From assembly GCA_963843645.1 (NCBI GenBank), contig CAWJLE010000004.1, positions 1 through 64,000 of the forward strand: DNA of 64,000 nt, read 5' to 3'. Positions 38,474-47,236 of the stretch are shown here, piece by piece. The stretch comes from CAWJLE01 sp963843645 (GTDB lineage Bacteria; Chloroflexota; Anaerolineae; DAOTYC01). How positions within the stretch are numbered: the stretch's first letter is position 1; the number at the start of each line of letters is the position of its first letter. A model generated the notes under the pieces. It saw only the letters and a list, made by a program, of their open reading frames with translations. It made no database searches and was not told where the DNA came from. The position numbers were made by a program, and so were the translations under genes.

Positions 38474-38526
38474 GTGCCCATAAGGGCACGGACTCATAGT
38501 ATAACATAAGACGGCCCGTTCTGCAA
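38474..38526 (-). promoter_or_regulatory. Promoter of the CUT2 operon with an early hairpin
   Basis: On the minus strand TTGCAG (38521-38526), 17-bp spacer, TATACT (38498-38503). About 10 nt into the transcript lies GTGCCC-ATAA-GGGCAC (38474-38489), a possible operator or leader hairpin. The leader to the start at 38283 is about 200 nt. Confidence 0.65.
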
Positions 38527-38543
38527 TCGGAAACGCAGATTTG

Positions 38544-38603
38544 GTGACATTGTTGCGGAAATCGAGTATAATTGACACATTGACAATTTTTGTAATTGTG
38601 TCA
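38544..38603 (+). promoter_or_regulatory. TetR-gene promoter with inverted-repeat operator
   Basis: GTGACA (38544-38549), 17 bp, TATAAT (38567-38572). Immediately downstream is the inverted repeat TGACACA (38573-38579) / TGTGTCA (38597-38603), well placed for autorepression by the TetR product and possibly for control of the divergent ABC operon. Confidence 0.65.
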
Positions 38604-38618
38604 GAAAGGCCAAGTGAC

Positions 38619-39320
38619 GTGGTCGACAGAGCCTCTGAACGGCATGAACGCGAGCGGCGCATTCTGGATGCCGCCGAAGATTTGATCATTTCCCATGGTT
38701 ACGACAAGATGACGATGGCTGACGTGGCGGATTGCGCGGGCGTCAGCCGGGGGATCGTGTATCTGCACTTTCGCGGCAAGGACGGGCTCCTCGATGCGCT
38801 TTTGGCCCGCGAGTTTCCCCTGTACGCGCAGACGTGGCTGGAGCGGATCGAGGCCGATCCCTGGGGCGGCACGGTTGGGGGGCTGATCCGGAGCACGCTC
38901 TACGCCATCAACAGCAGGCCCCTGATGGCGGCGATCACCAAGCGCGACAAGCGCGTCTTCGGCAGCTACATCCACAAGCCCAAAAACGTGTTCGCCTCCA
39001 TGCAAGCCCAATCCATAACCACCGATCTTACACGGGAGATGCAGGAAGCCGGGGCAATTCGCCGAGACGTCGACGCCGCAGTGATCGCGTACCTCATCGA
39101 CACCCTGTTCCTGGGCCTGGTGGGCACCGCTGAAGGGCCTGGCGATCAGGCCGTCCCATCCTTCGATGCACTGACGGAAGGCGCCGGCGCGTTGTTGGAC
39201 CGGGGGCTGGCACCGGACGGCGGGGGCGATAGTGAGGCGGGAAAAGTAGTCATCCGCCGGCTGGCGGCCGCCGCCGCCAGAGAGCAGTTCGAGCAAGAAC
39301 GGAGGAACAGAAGGCGATGA
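38619..39320 (+). CDS. TetR/AcrR-family transcriptional regulator
   Basis: About 233 residues. HTH: RRILDAAEDLIISHGYDKMTMADVADCAGVSRGIVYLHFRGKDGLLDAL, residues ~10-60. The C-terminal ligand domain is longer than average and ends in a charged tail. GTG 38619 is preferred because a GAAAGG sits about 10 bp upstream; GTG 38598 is an alternative inside the operator. It is divergent from the CUT2 operon and so is a candidate repressor of it. Confidence 0.85.
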   Translation: MVDRASERHERERRILDAAEDLIISHGYDKMTMADVADCAGVSRGIVYLHFRGKDGLLDALLAREFPLYAQTWLERIEADPWGGTVGGLIRSTLYAINSRPLMAAITKRDKRVFGSYIHKPKNVFASMQAQSITTDLTREMQEAGAIRRDVDAAVIAYLIDTLFLGLVGTAEGPGDQAVPSFDALTEGAGALLDRGLAPDGGGDSEAGKVVIRRLAAAAAREQFEQERRNRRR

Positions 39321-39464
39321 GCGCGTTCACGGATCGTCAAAGACTACTGGCTGGCTCTCGACGGCACCCTGTGGTGGGTCGGCGCGCTGCTGCTCGCCGT
39401 CGTCCTGCAAGCCGGCGTGATCCTGTTCCTGACCGGGCGATTCCAGGACGCGGCGTACGATTAA
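39317..39464 (+). CDS. 49-residue single-pass membrane protein, frame-broken
   Basis: ATG 39317 overlaps the TetR stop (ATGA). After removing one base (ACG|G|ATC near 39332) the product is MSAFTDIVKDYWLALDGTL followed by one hydrophobic helix (VGALLLAVVLQAGVILFLTG) and FQDAAYD, stop at 39462-39464. Translational coupling suggests a role tied to the regulator. No family is recognised. Confidence 0.55.
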
Positions 39465-39477
39465 AGGTCGTCTCAAC

Positions 39478-39539
39478 AGCCTCCTCTCCCGCCTCTCCCC
39501 CTCAGCAGCCCAAGAGGGGAGAGGCCGGGGAGGGGGCTG
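39478..39539. terminator. Long imperfect hairpin between convergent genes
   Basis: CAGCCTCCTCTCCCGCC.. pairs with ..GGCCGGGGAGGGGGCTG over about 26 bp with few mismatches. It separates the TetR/small-protein unit from the convergent P-type ATPase. It has the same CCTCTCC/GGGGAG style as the hairpin at 37101-37191. Confidence 0.65.
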
Positions 39540-39566
39540 TAGAACCATTGAGAGATCGTTGGGCTG

Positions 39567-39599
39567 GGACTTCCGAAGTCGCTGAAACTCCGGAAGTCC
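39567..39599. repeat. GGACTTCCG / CGGAAGTCC palindrome
   Basis: 9-bp perfect arms around a 15-nt centre that also contains AAGTC. It shares ACTTCCG/CGGAAGT with the palindrome at 2314-2345, suggesting a dispersed intergenic repeat. Confidence 0.55.
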
Positions 39600-39623
39600 T
39601 GCTCGTTCTTCGGGAGACACGTC

Positions 39624-42155
39624 TCACTTGCCTACGGTCTCATCGGCCGTCCGTCGGGGCCGCCCGCCACGTTCCTTGAACAGTAGACTCAGCTCGCCAC
39701 TGTCGAAGACCCGATACGCCAGCAGCTTGATCCGATCGTTGACCAGAAACCAGCCAAAGGCATAGGCCCAGACCAGCAGCGCCCATCCCCACCCGACCGG
39801 CGCCATAAAGAGGCCGTACACTACGATCAAGGTTGCCAGAGTTTGAGCGGTCGCCGCAGCGCCCAACAGGACATTCGCCGGGCGGATGGACCAGAAAGGC
39901 CCGCGCGTGCGCGTCAGGAAGATCGTCATCTGGCCGGCCACCGAGAGCTTGAGGTAAATCAGCGATTGGATCATCGGCCGGCTGAGGTGGAAGACGCGCT
40001 CGCCCAGATAGAAGAGGCCGAACGAGGCGACGACCCCGGCGATGCCCAAAACAGTGGCCACGCCGAGGACAGTCGACATGTCCCAGGCCTCGGGTTTGTT
40101 CCGATAGCGCACACGGTCGAACGCAATGGAGATGATGCTGCCGTCGTTCAGCAGGGCCAGCAAGACGATCATGATCGCCGTCACCGGATAGAAGTTGAAG
40201 ACCACGATGGACAGCGTCATGAAGAGCAGCACCCGGACCGTTTCGGCAATGCGATAGGTCGCGTAGCTGGTCATGCGCTGGAAGATCTGGCGGCTTTCCT
40301 TCACGGCGTCGACGATCACGGACAGCCCGGGCGTCAATAAGACGATGTCGGCTGCCGAGCGAGCCGCGTCAGTGGCGCCCGACACGGCGATGCCGGCGTC
40401 CGCCTTCTTCAGGGCCGGAGCGTCGTTGACGCCATCCCCGGTCATGGCCACGATGTGCCCTTGTCCTTGCAGAGTGTCGACGATGTGGTATTTGTGCTCG
40501 GGGAAGACTTGCGCGAAACCATCCGCCTCCTCGATTGCGTCCGCCAGTTGACCGGTCTTGTGGTGCTCAGTTTCGGCGAAGAGGCTGGCATTGAGAATGT
40601 TGGTTCCCAGCCCCAGCTGGCGGGCGGTCTCTTTGGCGATGGCAATCTGATCTCCGGTGACCATCTTGACGTCGATGCCCATCGTTCTGGCGGTCTCGAT
40701 CGTCGACCGGGAGTCTTCTCTAGGCGGGTCGAAAAGCGGCAGCACGCCCTGGATTTGCCATTGTCCGGCCGCATCGGTGCGGGCCACCGCCAGTGAGCGG
40801 AAGCCCCGTGCGGCGAAGCCCTCCACCGTTTTGTCTACCTGGGGCTGAACCTTGGCCGAGTTGGCCGCCAGCTCCAGGATGACCTGCGCCGCCCCTTTGG
40901 CTACTCTAAACGTTTGCCCGTCACGGCCCTTGACTTCTGCCTCCGTCCGCTTGCGAACCGGATCGAACGGCTGAAACTGCAACACTTGCAGGCCGTCGAG
41001 CTGTCCCTTGGTCAGCCCACCCAGCACCGCGAGATCGATCGGGTCGTTGTCCTCTGCCCTCGAGGCCAGAGCGGCGCTCGTGATGACCTGAGCCGCGCTC
41101 ACCCCTTCGACCGCAAACGGACTGCCGAGGGTAAGCTTGTTCATCGTCAGTGTGCCCGTTTTGTCCGAACACAGTACGTCGACGCCGGCCAACTCCTCGA
41201 CGGCGGCGAGCCGGCTCACGATGGCCTGTCTTTGGGCCAGGAGGCGCGCTCCGACCGACATAGTCACTGATAGTACTGTCGGCATCGCCACGGGGATGGC
41301 CGCCACTGTCAGAATCAGGGCGAATTGTACCGTGGTGAGCATGTCGTCGCCCCGAAACAGAGCGATCATCAGGATCAGAATCATCAACGCGAGGGCGATG
41401 ACGATCAGGTAATCGCCGATCTTGAGCACGGCCCGCTGGAAGTGGCTCACCGTATGCGCCTCTTCGACGAGCTGTGCGGTCTTGCCGAAATACGTGTTCT
41501 GCCCGGTCGCGTAGACGAGCGCGTCGATCTCCCCCTGGCGGCAGATGGACCCCGAGTAGACCGATTCTCCGGTCTTTCGGGTCACCGGCAGAGACTCCCC
41601 GGTTAGCGCTGACTGGTCGACTTCCAAAGGCTCGCCGCTCAGCAACTTCACGTCGGCCGGCACGATGTCGCCGATGCGGACGCGGATCACGTCCCCGGGC
41701 ACGAGCTCGCGCGCAGGGATACTCTTCCAGCCGCCATCTCTCCTGGCCCGAGCCAGCAGTGCCAGCTTTTGTTTCAGCGCGGCGATGGTATTGCCGGCCT
41801 GGTATTCCTCCCAAAAACCCACCCCGGCATTCGCCAGCAACAACGCCGCAATGATGCCGAAATCTGCCCAGTGGTGCAGCGCGAAGGATAGAATGGCTGC
41901 CACTTCGATCATCCAGGGGATCGGTCCCCAGAAGTACGTCAGGAACTTAAGGAAGGGGTTGACCTTCTCCTCTCGCAGCTCGTTGTAGCCATACTGGTTG
42001 ATGCGCTTCTCGGCTTCGACTTGGGTCAAGCCGTCATCGGTGACCGCCAGGCGCAGCTCCAATTCTTGAATCGGCAGGTCCGCCAGTTGCCCTTGTGTTT
42101 TGGAGGGTGACGGCGCCGTCGTTTGTCCATTGACCGTTCTTCTGTCAGAATTCAC
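39624..42155 (-). CDS. Plasma-membrane-type proton-efflux P-type ATPase (P3A)
   Basis: 843 residues, full length and clean. Motifs: SALTGESLPV (actuator), CSDKTGTLTMNKL (phosphorylated Asp), MTGDGVNDAPALKKADAGIAV (hinge), and AARSAADIVLLTPGLSVI. The N-terminal cation-ATPase domain and C-terminal helices match fungal/plant Pma1 and its bacterial homologues, which pump H+ out using ATP. It is transcribed alone. Together with the hydrogenase and rotary ATPase downstream, it makes this 20-kb region rich in ion-moving machines. Confidence 0.92.
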   Translation of the reverse strand: MNSDRRTVNGQTTAPSPSKTQGQLADLPIQELELRLAVTDDGLTQVEAEKRINQYGYNELREEKVNPFLKFLTYFWGPIPWMIEVAAILSFALHHWADFGIIAALLLANAGVGFWEEYQAGNTIAALKQKLALLARARRDGGWKSIPARELVPGDVIRVRIGDIVPADVKLLSGEPLEVDQSALTGESLPVTRKTGESVYSGSICRQGEIDALVYATGQNTYFGKTAQLVEEAHTVSHFQRAVLKIGDYLIVIALALMILILMIALFRGDDMLTTVQFALILTVAAIPVAMPTVLSVTMSVGARLLAQRQAIVSRLAAVEELAGVDVLCSDKTGTLTMNKLTLGSPFAVEGVSAAQVITSAALASRAEDNDPIDLAVLGGLTKGQLDGLQVLQFQPFDPVRKRTEAEVKGRDGQTFRVAKGAAQVILELAANSAKVQPQVDKTVEGFAARGFRSLAVARTDAAGQWQIQGVLPLFDPPREDSRSTIETARTMGIDVKMVTGDQIAIAKETARQLGLGTNILNASLFAETEHHKTGQLADAIEEADGFAQVFPEHKYHIVDTLQGQGHIVAMTGDGVNDAPALKKADAGIAVSGATDAARSAADIVLLTPGLSVIVDAVKESRQIFQRMTSYATYRIAETVRVLLFMTLSIVVFNFYPVTAIMIVLLALLNDGSIISIAFDRVRYRNKPEAWDMSTVLGVATVLGIAGVVASFGLFYLGERVFHLSRPMIQSLIYLKLSVAGQMTIFLTRTRGPFWSIRPANVLLGAAATAQTLATLIVVYGLFMAPVGWGWALLVWAYAFGWFLVNDRIKLLAYRVFDSGELSLLFKERGGRPRRTADETVGK

Positions 42156-42448
42156 AGCACGGCCCCTTTCCGTAAATGATGATTGATGATTGTATCAGTT
42201 GCCGCGCGTCCTGCCGAAGATAACCTCCCGGCGACACTACCGCGCTGGCATTGCTTCAGCGAGAAACCAGTGGAGTTCTTCATTGTTTGGGCCGGCCAAG
42301 TTCACAGACAACCACAGCCGAATTCCGTCGACGCTGCAAACGCCAGGAGCGTGATGTTGATCTATCTGCGCCCTGGTGTTCGCACCGCGACTGGATCCAG
42401 AATGGTTCTGGAGGAGGATCGTGACTCCAGCAGAGGGCTAAAGCGAGG

Positions 42449-42976
42449 TTACTTCAACCGCAGAGTATCCCCGAAGCAGAGCCGCATCCGTGCGGCTCCG
42501 GCAGCGAGGGGAACCACCAACTCTGGTTCCGCACCCTCGAGGGCAGCGGATAGCGGACTCAGAAGGCCGGCCAACGGCCCCTTAGAGAGGGCCCGGCAGA
42601 CGACGTGACCGCCTTCCCGCAGCCACACCGAATCGGAGTGCTCGACCAGCGCCTGCAGCAAAGGGCTTAGGCCGCCTTCGCCCAGGCCGATCAGCCCTTC
42701 CGCGGCGAGCCAGCGAGTCCCGCCGTCGTTGTCTTCGAGGGCCTCGACCAGCGCCGCAGCCCCGGACGGATCGCCGATCTGCCCCAACGCCTTGGCGGCT
42801 TCCCATCGGGCGTGGTCGCTCGGGCTGTGCTCAATAAGCCGGATCAACGTGGGGACGCCTGCTGCCCCCATTCGAACCAGTTCGCCTCGCGCTGCTTGTC
42901 GAATCTTACCGTCGTTGGCAGAAAGACTTGACGCGAGCCCCTCGATGCGTTTCTGATCGTCCGACGCGACGTTCAA
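42449..42976 (-). CDS. HEAT-repeat protein
   Basis: 175 residues of about four HEAT/PBS-lyase-like repeats (HARWEAAKALGQIGDPSGAAALVEAL, TRWLAAEGLIGLGEGGLSPLLQAL). No catalytic residues. A likely protein-binding scaffold; the function is unknown. The gene-free 42156-42448 downstream shows nothing recognisable. Confidence 0.8.
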   Translation of the reverse strand: MNVASDDQKRIEGLASSLSANDGKIRQAARGELVRMGAAGVPTLIRLIEHSPSDHARWEAAKALGQIGDPSGAAALVEALEDNDGGTRWLAAEGLIGLGEGGLSPLLQALVEHSDSVWLREGGHVVCRALSKGPLAGLLSPLSAALEGAEPELVVPLAAGAARMRLCFGDTLRLK

Positions 42977-43076
42977 CGTCCTCCGTCGGACGACGCCAGT
43001 CTCATTTCGCGTGGGGCTGCAATCGGGTCATTACGAACTCCTCCCTAAGAACCAACGTATGCACGGACCTGCTGTG

Positions 43077-43283
43077 CTATTTCCTCAGCCCGGCATGACG
43101 CCCCTGAGCGCCACCTGACCTGGCAGGCGCCTCAAGCGTTTCATGCCGAGCCTCTTCCGCTTTTTCTTCAAACACTCGCAATTCGGGTGGAACCTCGTCG
43201 CCAAACTCCGGCGGCAAAGCCTTGAACGGAGCTCCAAACAACCAGCCAAGCAATCGTTTCGTATAAGTCAGTGGTGTTCTCAT
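43077..43283 (-). CDS. Small protein of unknown function
   Basis: 68 residues (MRTPLTYTKRLLGWLFGAPF.., acidic middle PPEFGDEVPPELRVFEEKAEEARHE). The start lies close to the first TTAA box cluster, on the opposite strand. No recognised family; moderate doubt that it is coding. Confidence 0.4.
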   Translation of the reverse strand: MRTPLTYTKRLLGWLFGAPFKALPPEFGDEVPPELRVFEEKAEEARHETLEAPARSGGAQGRHAGLRK

Positions 43284-43399
43284 CGTCTATTGCCTCCCCG
43301 AGCGCGTCCAAAATCCTGCGCCGGCCAACCGAACCTCTTTGTGCGACTCCATCATAGGCCCCTTGAGCCTCTCCTGTCTTTAAGGTGGCCGACAGACAA

Positions 43400-43416
43400 C
43401 CTTAAGAGAACCTTAA
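43400..43416 (+). promoter_or_regulatory. Pair of CCTTAA boxes, 11-bp spacing
   Basis: CCTTAA at 43400-43405 and 43411-43416. Tandem boxes one helical turn apart are typical of OmpR/PhoB-family response-regulator sites. It may serve either the small minus-strand gene or the plus-strand operon. Confidence 0.5.
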
Positions 43417-43501
43417 AGCACGGTCGAGGACCATTCTCGCCGGTTCAGATCCAAACCAGAGCCCGTTTGAGTCCCTGCGAGTTCCGTCTTCCCCGACCCG
43501 G

Positions 43502-43634
43502 CCTTAACCTTAAGGTGGGCTTAACGTGAACGTGATCTCGGGATAAGGACGTCAGCCTGCCGGAGTGTTATGCTGCATATAGGTAATTGAGAAGGCCGGC
43601 ACTAAGGACCACGCGAACACCGGCCGGCGTGGGT
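43502..43634 (+). promoter_or_regulatory. Duplicated regulatory element, copy 1: TTAA boxes plus -10
   Basis: CCTTAA (43502, 43508) and GCTTAA (43519), the last two 11 bp apart, then a conserved block to the -10 TATGCT (43569-43574), 45 bp from the last box, and a conserved downstream part (GTAATTGAGAAGG, CGGCACTAAGGACC). It aligns over about 125 bp with 53313-53450. There is no -35 element, which fits activator-dependent transcription. Downstream is the 43728 gene and the hydrogenase operon. Confidence 0.7.
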
Positions 43635-43727
43635 TGTTCGTGCCAATCACGAGGACCGGGCCAGGGGTCAGGCGTGGGATTGAGGGACGCGGCGAAGAGC
43701 TACTCCCCTCGAATGGAGGAAGGACCA

Positions 43728-44552
43728 ATGTCGGAACAGAGCGTCATAGGCGTCTACGACACGATGTCGAAGGCGGAGGCGGCTATCTACAAGTTGGATC
43801 TTGGCGATTTTCCGCTTCGGTTGGTTTCGGTGGTGGCCCAGAACCTGCAAGAAGAAGGCGAGTTGAACGGGTACATCGCAGTCGCGCCTGAAAGGGCGTC
43901 GCAACAGGCCGAGCCGGCTGCGCGACCGTGGGCAACTGGCCTGTTTCGTCTGCTTCATGGCGCAGCGTTCATCTGGGGGCCGATCTTCGGGCCGCTTCTG
44001 GTCGCGGGGCCGCTGGCTGCGCCGCTGAAACTGGGCCTGGAGAAGACGAAGGCTCGGACGGCGGCTGAAGGGCTGCTGGATTCGTTGAGCGGCTGGGGCG
44101 TGCCGATGAGGCGGATCCTGAAATACGAAGAGGACCTGAAAGCTCATAGAGTCGTGGTCGTGGCCCACGGACGGGACCCACATCGTTCGAAAGCGTGGGA
44201 GATCATGCGCCGCACCGATCCGCGCAGCCTGGATCTATTCGAAAGAGACTTCGGCCTGGCGAGGTTCGTCGCCCGCGATCCGGATGCTCCGGCGGCATCC
44301 GCCAATGAGCTACAAGGTTTGATTCCCAAGATGCGGGGCGTCATCGACTGGATGATTCATCCCAACGGCGACGTTACTGTGGAATACGATCACGACGAGA
44401 TCACGTACGATGCCATTGAGATGGCGCTCGAAGGCCTCGGGTTTAAGGTGATTCACGTATCCGATAATCCGGATGTGAGTCCGGCAGAAATGAAGGAAGC
44501 CTTATCCGCCGAGGGGACGCCGGGCCTCGAGACCGAGCGCGATCAGGTTTGA
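43728..44552 (+). CDS. Two-part protein of unknown function at the head of the hydrogenase locus
   Basis: 274 residues from ATG 43728 (GGAGGAAGG upstream). N-terminal part: QSVIGVYDTMSKAEAAIYKL resembles the general-stress-protein 17M-like fold. The middle has a Gly/Pro hydrophobic hairpin (FIWGPIFGPLLVAGPLAAPL) that may touch the membrane. The C-terminal ~65 residues (VIDWMIHPNGDVTVEYDHDEITYDAIEMALEGLGFKV) look like a heavy-metal-associated (ferredoxin-like) fold without its CxxC. It follows regulatory copy 1 and precedes the NuoJ-like gene by 66 bp. Function unknown; perhaps a sensor or accessory factor for the complex. Confidence 0.6.
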   Translation: MSEQSVIGVYDTMSKAEAAIYKLDLGDFPLRLVSVVAQNLQEEGELNGYIAVAPERASQQAEPAARPWATGLFRLLHGAAFIWGPIFGPLLVAGPLAAPLKLGLEKTKARTAAEGLLDSLSGWGVPMRRILKYEEDLKAHRVVVVAHGRDPHRSKAWEIMRRTDPRSLDLFERDFGLARFVARDPDAPAASANELQGLIPKMRGVIDWMIHPNGDVTVEYDHDEITYDAIEMALEGLGFKVIHVSDNPDVSPAEMKEALSAEGTPGLETERDQV

Positions 44553-44618
44553 TAACGCGCTGACGGACGTACCAAATCGAGACCCTTTGGGGCCGTTAGC
44601 TGAAGGGAAACGATCGTC

Positions 44619-45167
44619 ATGGAATTCTTCTACGCGTGCCTGGTTTTGGGCGCGGTCGTTTGTGGCGTTCTGGCGCTGCGCGCGACTCGCCTGCTGTCCT
44701 CCGCCCTATGGCTGGCGGGACTCAGCGCAATACTTTCGATCTTCTTCTATCTAATGGGAGCGGCGCGTGTGGCTGTCTTCGAACTGAGTATTGGCGCAGG
44801 TCTGGTCACCGTGCTGTTCGTGTTCGCCATCGGTATCTCGGGGGAACCGGGCGCCGGTCAGGGCAGCCTGATCCCTCGGCCCGTAACGTGGGGATTGGCG
44901 ACCCTGGTCTTTCTGCTGCTCGGCTGGCTCATCGTGCCGCTGGCAGCCGCCCCGCATCCGACCTCCGAGCCCTCCCTGGCCACTTTGCTTTGGACAGGGA
45001 GGGCGCTCGACGTCTGGTTACAGGTGGTGCTCATCTTCATCGGTGTGCTCGGCATTCTGGGTCTGCTGTCCGGAGCGGCGCCGGGTGAATCGGAGCGTCA
45101 CGTGAAGGCAGTGGACGCGGGGCGGATGGGACGCCAGAGCGACCGTGACCGGGAGAATCGCAAATGA
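44619..45167 (+). CDS. NuoJ/MbhD-like membrane subunit of the group 4 hydrogenase
   Basis: 182 residues with five hydrophobic helices. LLSSALWLAGLSAILSIFFYLMGA and ELSIGAGLVTVLFVFAIGI are the NuoJ/Mrp-type (DUF4040-like) conserved pair. A charged cytoplasmic tail follows. It overlaps the next gene by 4 bp. By analogy with complex I and Mbh it is part of the ion-translocating arm. Confidence 0.75.
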   Translation: MEFFYACLVLGAVVCGVLALRATRLLSSALWLAGLSAILSIFFYLMGAARVAVFELSIGAGLVTVLFVFAIGISGEPGAGQGSLIPRPVTWGLATLVFLLLGWLIVPLAAAPHPTSEPSLATLLWTGRALDVWLQVVLIFIGVLGILGLLSGAAPGESERHVKAVDAGRMGRQSDRDRENRK

Positions 45168-45475
45168 CTTTCTCTACTTTGAACGTAGCCCTGGTTGGGG
45201 TGCTGGCGCTCGTCGGGATTGGTTTCTACGGCTTGCTGGCCACGTGCAACTTGATCAAGATCGTGATCGTGCTGCAGATTCTGGGCAAGTCAGTCCTTCT
45301 GGCGTTGATTGCCGCCGGCCACGCCAGCGGCCACGTCAATCTGAGTCAAAGCGTGGCTCTGACGGTGATCGTGGCGGACACCGTGGTGACCGTCATTGGC
45401 CTGGCCCTCGCCGTTCAGGTGCGGCGCAGACTTGGCACACTGGACGTCAGGGAGTTGTCCAGGCTGAGAGGTTGA
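45164..45475 (+). CDS. NuoK/MrpC-like membrane subunit
   Basis: 103 residues, three helices. GFYGLLATCNLIKIVIVLQILGK and SQSVALTVIVADTVVTVIGLALAVQVRRR match NuoK/HyfE/MrpC-like proteins of hydrogenase complexes. The Glu that NuoK carries in helix 2 is replaced by Gln in VLQILGK, as in Mrp-type homologues. It is translationally coupled to both neighbours. Confidence 0.78.
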   Translation: MTFSTLNVALVGVLALVGIGFYGLLATCNLIKIVIVLQILGKSVLLALIAAGHASGHVNLSQSVALTVIVADTVVTVIGLALAVQVRRRLGTLDVRELSRLRG

Positions 45476-45479
45476 TGAA

Positions 45480-47235
45480 ATGGCTGGATTGCTTGCACTG
45501 TCGGTCATCCTCGTGCCCTGGGTGGGCGCGCTGGTCGTGTGGAGCGTTGGAGACGAACGCTCTGCCGCCCAGCATATCCTGGCAGTTGCCTTTGCCGCCG
45601 TCACAGCCGTCTTATCGTTGCTGTTGGTCCCGTCGGTCACTGTGCAAACGGTGCTGTCCGTGCCCGCCGGGGCATTCTTCGGGCATTTCACCTTAGTGCT
45701 GGACGGCCTGGGGGTCTTCCTGGCCATCATCGCTGCCGTGATCGGCGCGCCTGGCCGTCATATTCTCGGTTAACTACATGCACGGGGAGCCGCAGCTGGG
45801 GCGTTATTATTCGCTGCTCATGCTGTTCATCGGCGCCATGATCGGCCTGGTGCTGACCGGCAGCATGCTGTTGCTGTTCTTCTTCTGGGAGATCACGGCT
45901 TTCTGCTCGTACGCCTTGATTTCCTTCCACAACGATCGATCCCAAAGCGGTCGCCGGGGGCATCAAGGCGCTGATCGTGACGCAGGTCGGCGGGCTCGGG
46001 TTGCTGGCGGAGCGCTGGCGACGTACGCGCTCACCGGCAGCTACCAGATCGGCTGATTTCCTCGCCCAGCGCCCGAAATCTTCCCGCCCGCGGCGCTGGC
46101 GCTGGTGGCCTTTGGCTTCCTGGTCGCGGCCGCGGCCAAGTCCGCGCAGGTTCCCTTCCACACCTGGCTGCCCGACGCCATGGAAGCGCCCACGCCGATC
46201 AGCGCGCTGATCCATGCAGCCACGATGGTCAACGCCGGCGTGTACCTGCTGGCGCGATTCTATCCGGCCTTCTCGTTCGTGCCGGGCTGGGGGACCGCTG
46301 TAGTCATGGTTGGCGTCGTTTCTGCGGTACTGGCCGCGTTCATGGCCCTCGTCTCCATTGACATAAAGCGCGTGCTGGCCTATTCCACTGTCAGCCAGCT
46401 GGGCTACATGTTCTATGCCATCGGCGTGGGCGGAGTATTTGCGAGCCAGTTCCATCTGCTGAGCCACGCTGTGTTCAAGGCGCTGCTGTTCCTCGGCGCC
46501 GGAGCAGTCATCCACACGTTGGCACCGCGACATGCGTGAGATGGGTGGGCTGGGCGCCAGATGCCGTTCGTGCGCAACGTTTTCCTCGTCGGCGCCCTGG
46601 CGCTGGCGGGCCTACCGATCCTCAACGGTTTCTGGAGCAAAGAGCTTGTGCTGGAGGCCGGCCTCGACGGCGGCCCGCGGCTGGGCATACGCCGCCATGT
46701 TGATCTGCGCGGGCCTGACAGCCCTCTACACCTTCCGCATGGTCTGGATGGTTTTCTATGGCCCGGCCGCGTGTCACGTACGATGCGCACGATGCGCCCG
46801 GACCGATGCGCGTGTCGCTCGCGATTCTGGCGCTCGGCACGTTGACCACGTGGCTGCTGGTCGGTCCGTTGGGCCAGTTGCTGAATCGGAGCCTGGCCTT
46901 CAGCGAGCTCAGCGCCGGCAGCACGGCAGGTCGTCGGCTGGAACATCCTGGCCGCCTGGCCACCTGGCTCGCACTTCGTCGTGGCGATCGTCGGGCTGGC
47001 CGCCTGGTGGCAGCGCGACCATTTGGCGCGGGCGGCGTCTCCGGCTGACATTTCGTCGCGCAGGCGGCACGAGCCGATTTCGGCTTCGTGTGGTTGAACC
47101 AGATCATCAGCCGCACTGTGAGCGAGAGCGCCAGGCTGCTGTCCGCCAGCCAAACGGGACAACTCAACTGTCAATGTGCTGGGTATCGCCGGCGGGCTGG
47201 TGATCGTGCTTGTGGTTTTGGCTTTGGGGGCGTGA
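45480..47235 (+). CDS. NuoL/HyfB-like antiporter subunit, frame-broken
   Basis: Restored length about 580 residues. Proton_antipo_M motifs: GSMLLLFFFWEITAFCSYALI, AAAAKSAQVPFHTWLPDAMEAPTPISALIHAATMV, DIKRVLAYSTVSQLGYMF, LSHAVFKALLFLGAG and ALAGLPILNGFWSKE. The Glu in FFWE and the Lys in AAKSAQVPFH are the conserved channel residues. Breaks occur near 45751 (GCG|C), 45940 (GAT|C), 46015, 46054, 46070, 46522, 46560, 46697 (GGC|A), 46765, 46920 and 47169 (AAC|T). The gene is very probably intact in vivo. Confidence 0.82.
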
Positions 47236-47236
47236 C

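Noticed and set aside
42183..42608. Plus-strand ORF between the P-type ATPase and HEAT-repeat genes
   Set aside because: It overlaps the end of the HEAT gene antisense and its product shows no conserved pattern or RBS.
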